Below, piece by piece: positions 4,146-5,616 of a stretch of 5,616 nucleotides of DNA. Made by a program: the position numbers and the translations under genes. Origin of the DNA: an uncultured Porphyromonadaceae bacterium (GTDB lineage Bacteria; Bacteroidota; Bacteroidia; Bacteroidales; Muribaculaceae). Under the pieces are notes generated by a model, which had not been told where the DNA came from, ran no database searches, and saw only the letters and a list, made by a program, of their open reading frames with translations. Numbering within the stretch: the first letter of the stretch is position 1; each line of letters begins with the position of its first letter. Location: contig CALDIF010000011.1 of the NCBI GenBank assembly GCA_937901905.1, positions 1 through 5,616 of the forward strand. The letters run 5' to 3'.

Positions 4146-5616
4146 ATGGATAACAACGCTGTGTTGCAAGCGGGTACCGCACTCTATAACGGCAGGTATA
4201 AAATCGTGCGCAGATTGGGTAGCGGAGGCTTCGGAATTACCTACAAGGCTCGTCATGTCACGCTTGACACTCTATATTGCATCAAGGAATTTTTCATGAG
4301 CGAGTTGAACTTGCGTAATGCCGACCGCAAGGGAGTGTCGGTCATCACGACTACAACGCGCTATACCGACCCGGTGGAAATGTTCAAAAAGAGCAAGGAA
4401 AAATTCCTTAGGGAGGCACGTCGCCAAGCGCAACTCGACAGCAAGCACGTTGTCAAGGTGCACGACGTGTGGGAGGAGAACGGGACGGCCTATTTTGTAA
4501 TGGATCTAATTGACGGCGTGTCGTTGCGCCGTCAAATCGATGCCGCCGGACATTTTGATGAGGCTCGCACACGCGAGGTGCTCGGGCAGTTGCTCAATGT
4601 GTTGGAATATATCCATGCCAATCATGTTTTACACCTTGACCTTAACCCCAACAATATAATGGTTGACCGCTACGGTGATGTGAAACTCATCGATTTCGGC
4701 GCAAGCAAGACCATTGATCCCGATCATGGCGGTTTGACCGGGTCTAATATCGCTTACACTGCCGGCTATGGCGCGCCCGAGCAGGTTGACGGGGTAATAG
4801 AGGACTACGGCACACACACCGATATATATGCTCTCGGCGCAACGGTGTACAACATGCTCACGGGGCACAAGCCTCCTATGCGTTTGCAAATTTACAACAA
4901 AAAACGCAATGCATTCGACTATGACGGCTTAGGCGTGTCGCAACAGATGCAGGACTTGGTGTACACGTTGATGCAGATCGGTCCCGGCGAGCGACCGCAG
5001 TCGATTGCCGATGTGCGCACTCTGCTCGGTGTGAATCCCACCGTACAGCCCGCGCCCGAACCGGTGTCAGAACCAATCATAGATGAAGAACACACTGTCA
5101 GTCCCGATGATACCCCTATCGTCGTGCAACCCGATGAAAATAATCGGTGGAAATGGGTCGCTGCGGTTATAGCGGCGGTTGCTACAATTGCACTGATAAC
5201 ATATTTTGCCACGCGAGAAGAACAAGCCACAGAAGAATATTATCCTGAAACTCATGGGCTTGTATCATTCGATGAGATGGAGGATTCGGCAACGGCAGTA
5301 GCAGAAGTAGATCCGGATCCAGTCATCGCTCTCCTTGAGCAGAACATGGTGTACGTTGAGGGTGGGAAGTTCCTCATGGGCAGTAATGATGGTGATGAGG
5401 ACGAACAACCTGTTCATCACGTAACGTTGTCATCGTATTATATAGGGAAGTACGAGGTGACACAGGGCGAATGGAAAGCTGTGATGGGTTCTTATCCGAG
5501 CGAGGCGTATTACAAGGGTAGTGATCGCGACAGTCACCCGGTGGAGGGTGTCAGTTGGGACGATTGCCAAACCTTTATCAGCAAGTTAAACACATTGACC
5601 GGCAAGCAGTTTCGTT
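4146..5616 (+). CDS. Ser/Thr protein kinase-TM-FGE/SUMF1-like receptor (3' end cut off)
   Basis: 490 residues are visible and the frame is open to the window end. A Hanks-type kinase domain spans about 16-295: glycine loop LGSGGFGITY (24-33), ATP lysine K47 in YCIKEF, helix-C glutamate probably E90, catalytic aspartate D165 in HLDLNPNN (163-170), DFG (183-185) and APE (210-212). Residue 167 is Asn where Ser/Thr kinases have Lys, so activity may be altered. A Pro/acid-rich linker with VVQPDENN (326-333) precedes one membrane helix (about 338-354) flanked by RWKW, placing the kinase in the cytoplasm. Beyond a short spacer, 401 onward (MVYVEGGKFLMGS, then YYIGKYEVTQGEW) is the start of an FGE-sulfatase (SUMF1) fold outside the membrane. 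Its C-terminal half, where an FGE enzyme's active-site cysteines would be, is not in the window. Kinase-FGE fusions are known in other bacteria, for example chlamydial Pkn1. Confidence 0.93.
   Translation, partial: MDNNAVLQAGTALYNGRYKIVRRLGSGGFGITYKARHVTLDTLYCIKEFFMSELNLRNADRKGVSVITTTTRYTDPVEMFKKSKEKFLREARRQAQLDSKHVVKVHDVWEENGTAYFVMDLIDGVSLRRQIDAAGHFDEARTREVLGQLLNVLEYIHANHVLHLDLNPNNIMVDRYGDVKLIDFGASKTIDPDHGGLTGSNIAYTAGYGAPEQVDGVIEDYGTHTDIYALGATVYNMLTGHKPPMRLQIYNKKRNAFDYDGLGVSQQMQDLVYTLMQIGPGERPQSIADVRTLLGVNPTVQPAPEPVSEPIIDEEHTVSPDDTPIVVQPDENNRWKWVAAVIAAVATIALITYFATREEQATEEYYPETHGLVSFDEMEDSATAVAEVDPDPVIALLEQNMVYVEGGKFLMGSNDGDEDEQPVHHVTLSSYYIGKYEVTQGEWKAVMGSYPSEAYYKGSDRDSHPVEGVSWDDCQTFISKLNTLTGKQFR

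Overview
The window looks like chromosomal DNA from a member of the Bacteroidota, most likely of the order Bacteroidales. Three things point there: promoter-like TAnnTTTG (-7) boxes, start codons without convincing Shine-Dalgarno sequences, and a Hanks-type kinase fused through one membrane helix to a formylglycine-generating-enzyme (FGE/SUMF1)-like domain. Family and genus cannot be fixed from the sequence alone. All six genes lie on the + strand.

Layout. Positions 1-315 hold no gene I can support. They contain two adjacent hairpins (35-75), a T-rich stretch, a terminator-like stem-loop (191-231) and a candidate promoter (about 277-284). A stand-alone LytTR DNA-binding protein (316-681) follows, then a membrane FHA protein with a C-terminal zinc ribbon (716-1444). 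A 160-bp gap carries a good TTTG-N21-TAAATTTG promoter and an 11-bp tandem repeat at the predicted transcript start. After it come an acidic protein of unknown function with an internal exact duplication (1605-2477), a zinc-ribbon/FHA protein (2554-3084), a tail-anchored PP2C phosphatase (3123-4139) and, 6 bp later, a Ser/Thr kinase-TM-FGE protein (from 4146), cut off by the window end.

How the genes fit together. The window contains a writer (kinase), an eraser (PP2C) and two readers (FHA domains) of phosphothreonine. It also has a likely transcription regulator and an acidic protein that could be a substrate or scaffold. Predicted topology puts the kinase, phosphatase and membrane FHA domains all on the cytoplasmic face, with the FGE-like domain outside the inner membrane as a possible sensor or binding module. 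Both FHA proteins carry a zinc ribbon, in opposite domain order. The phosphatase and kinase share a short juxtamembrane motif (VVQPDxNN). The components are known families. The combination, the unknown gene and the kinase's altered catalytic loop are the parts that may be undescribed. Output and stimulus are not visible here, and genes beyond the window end may belong to the system.
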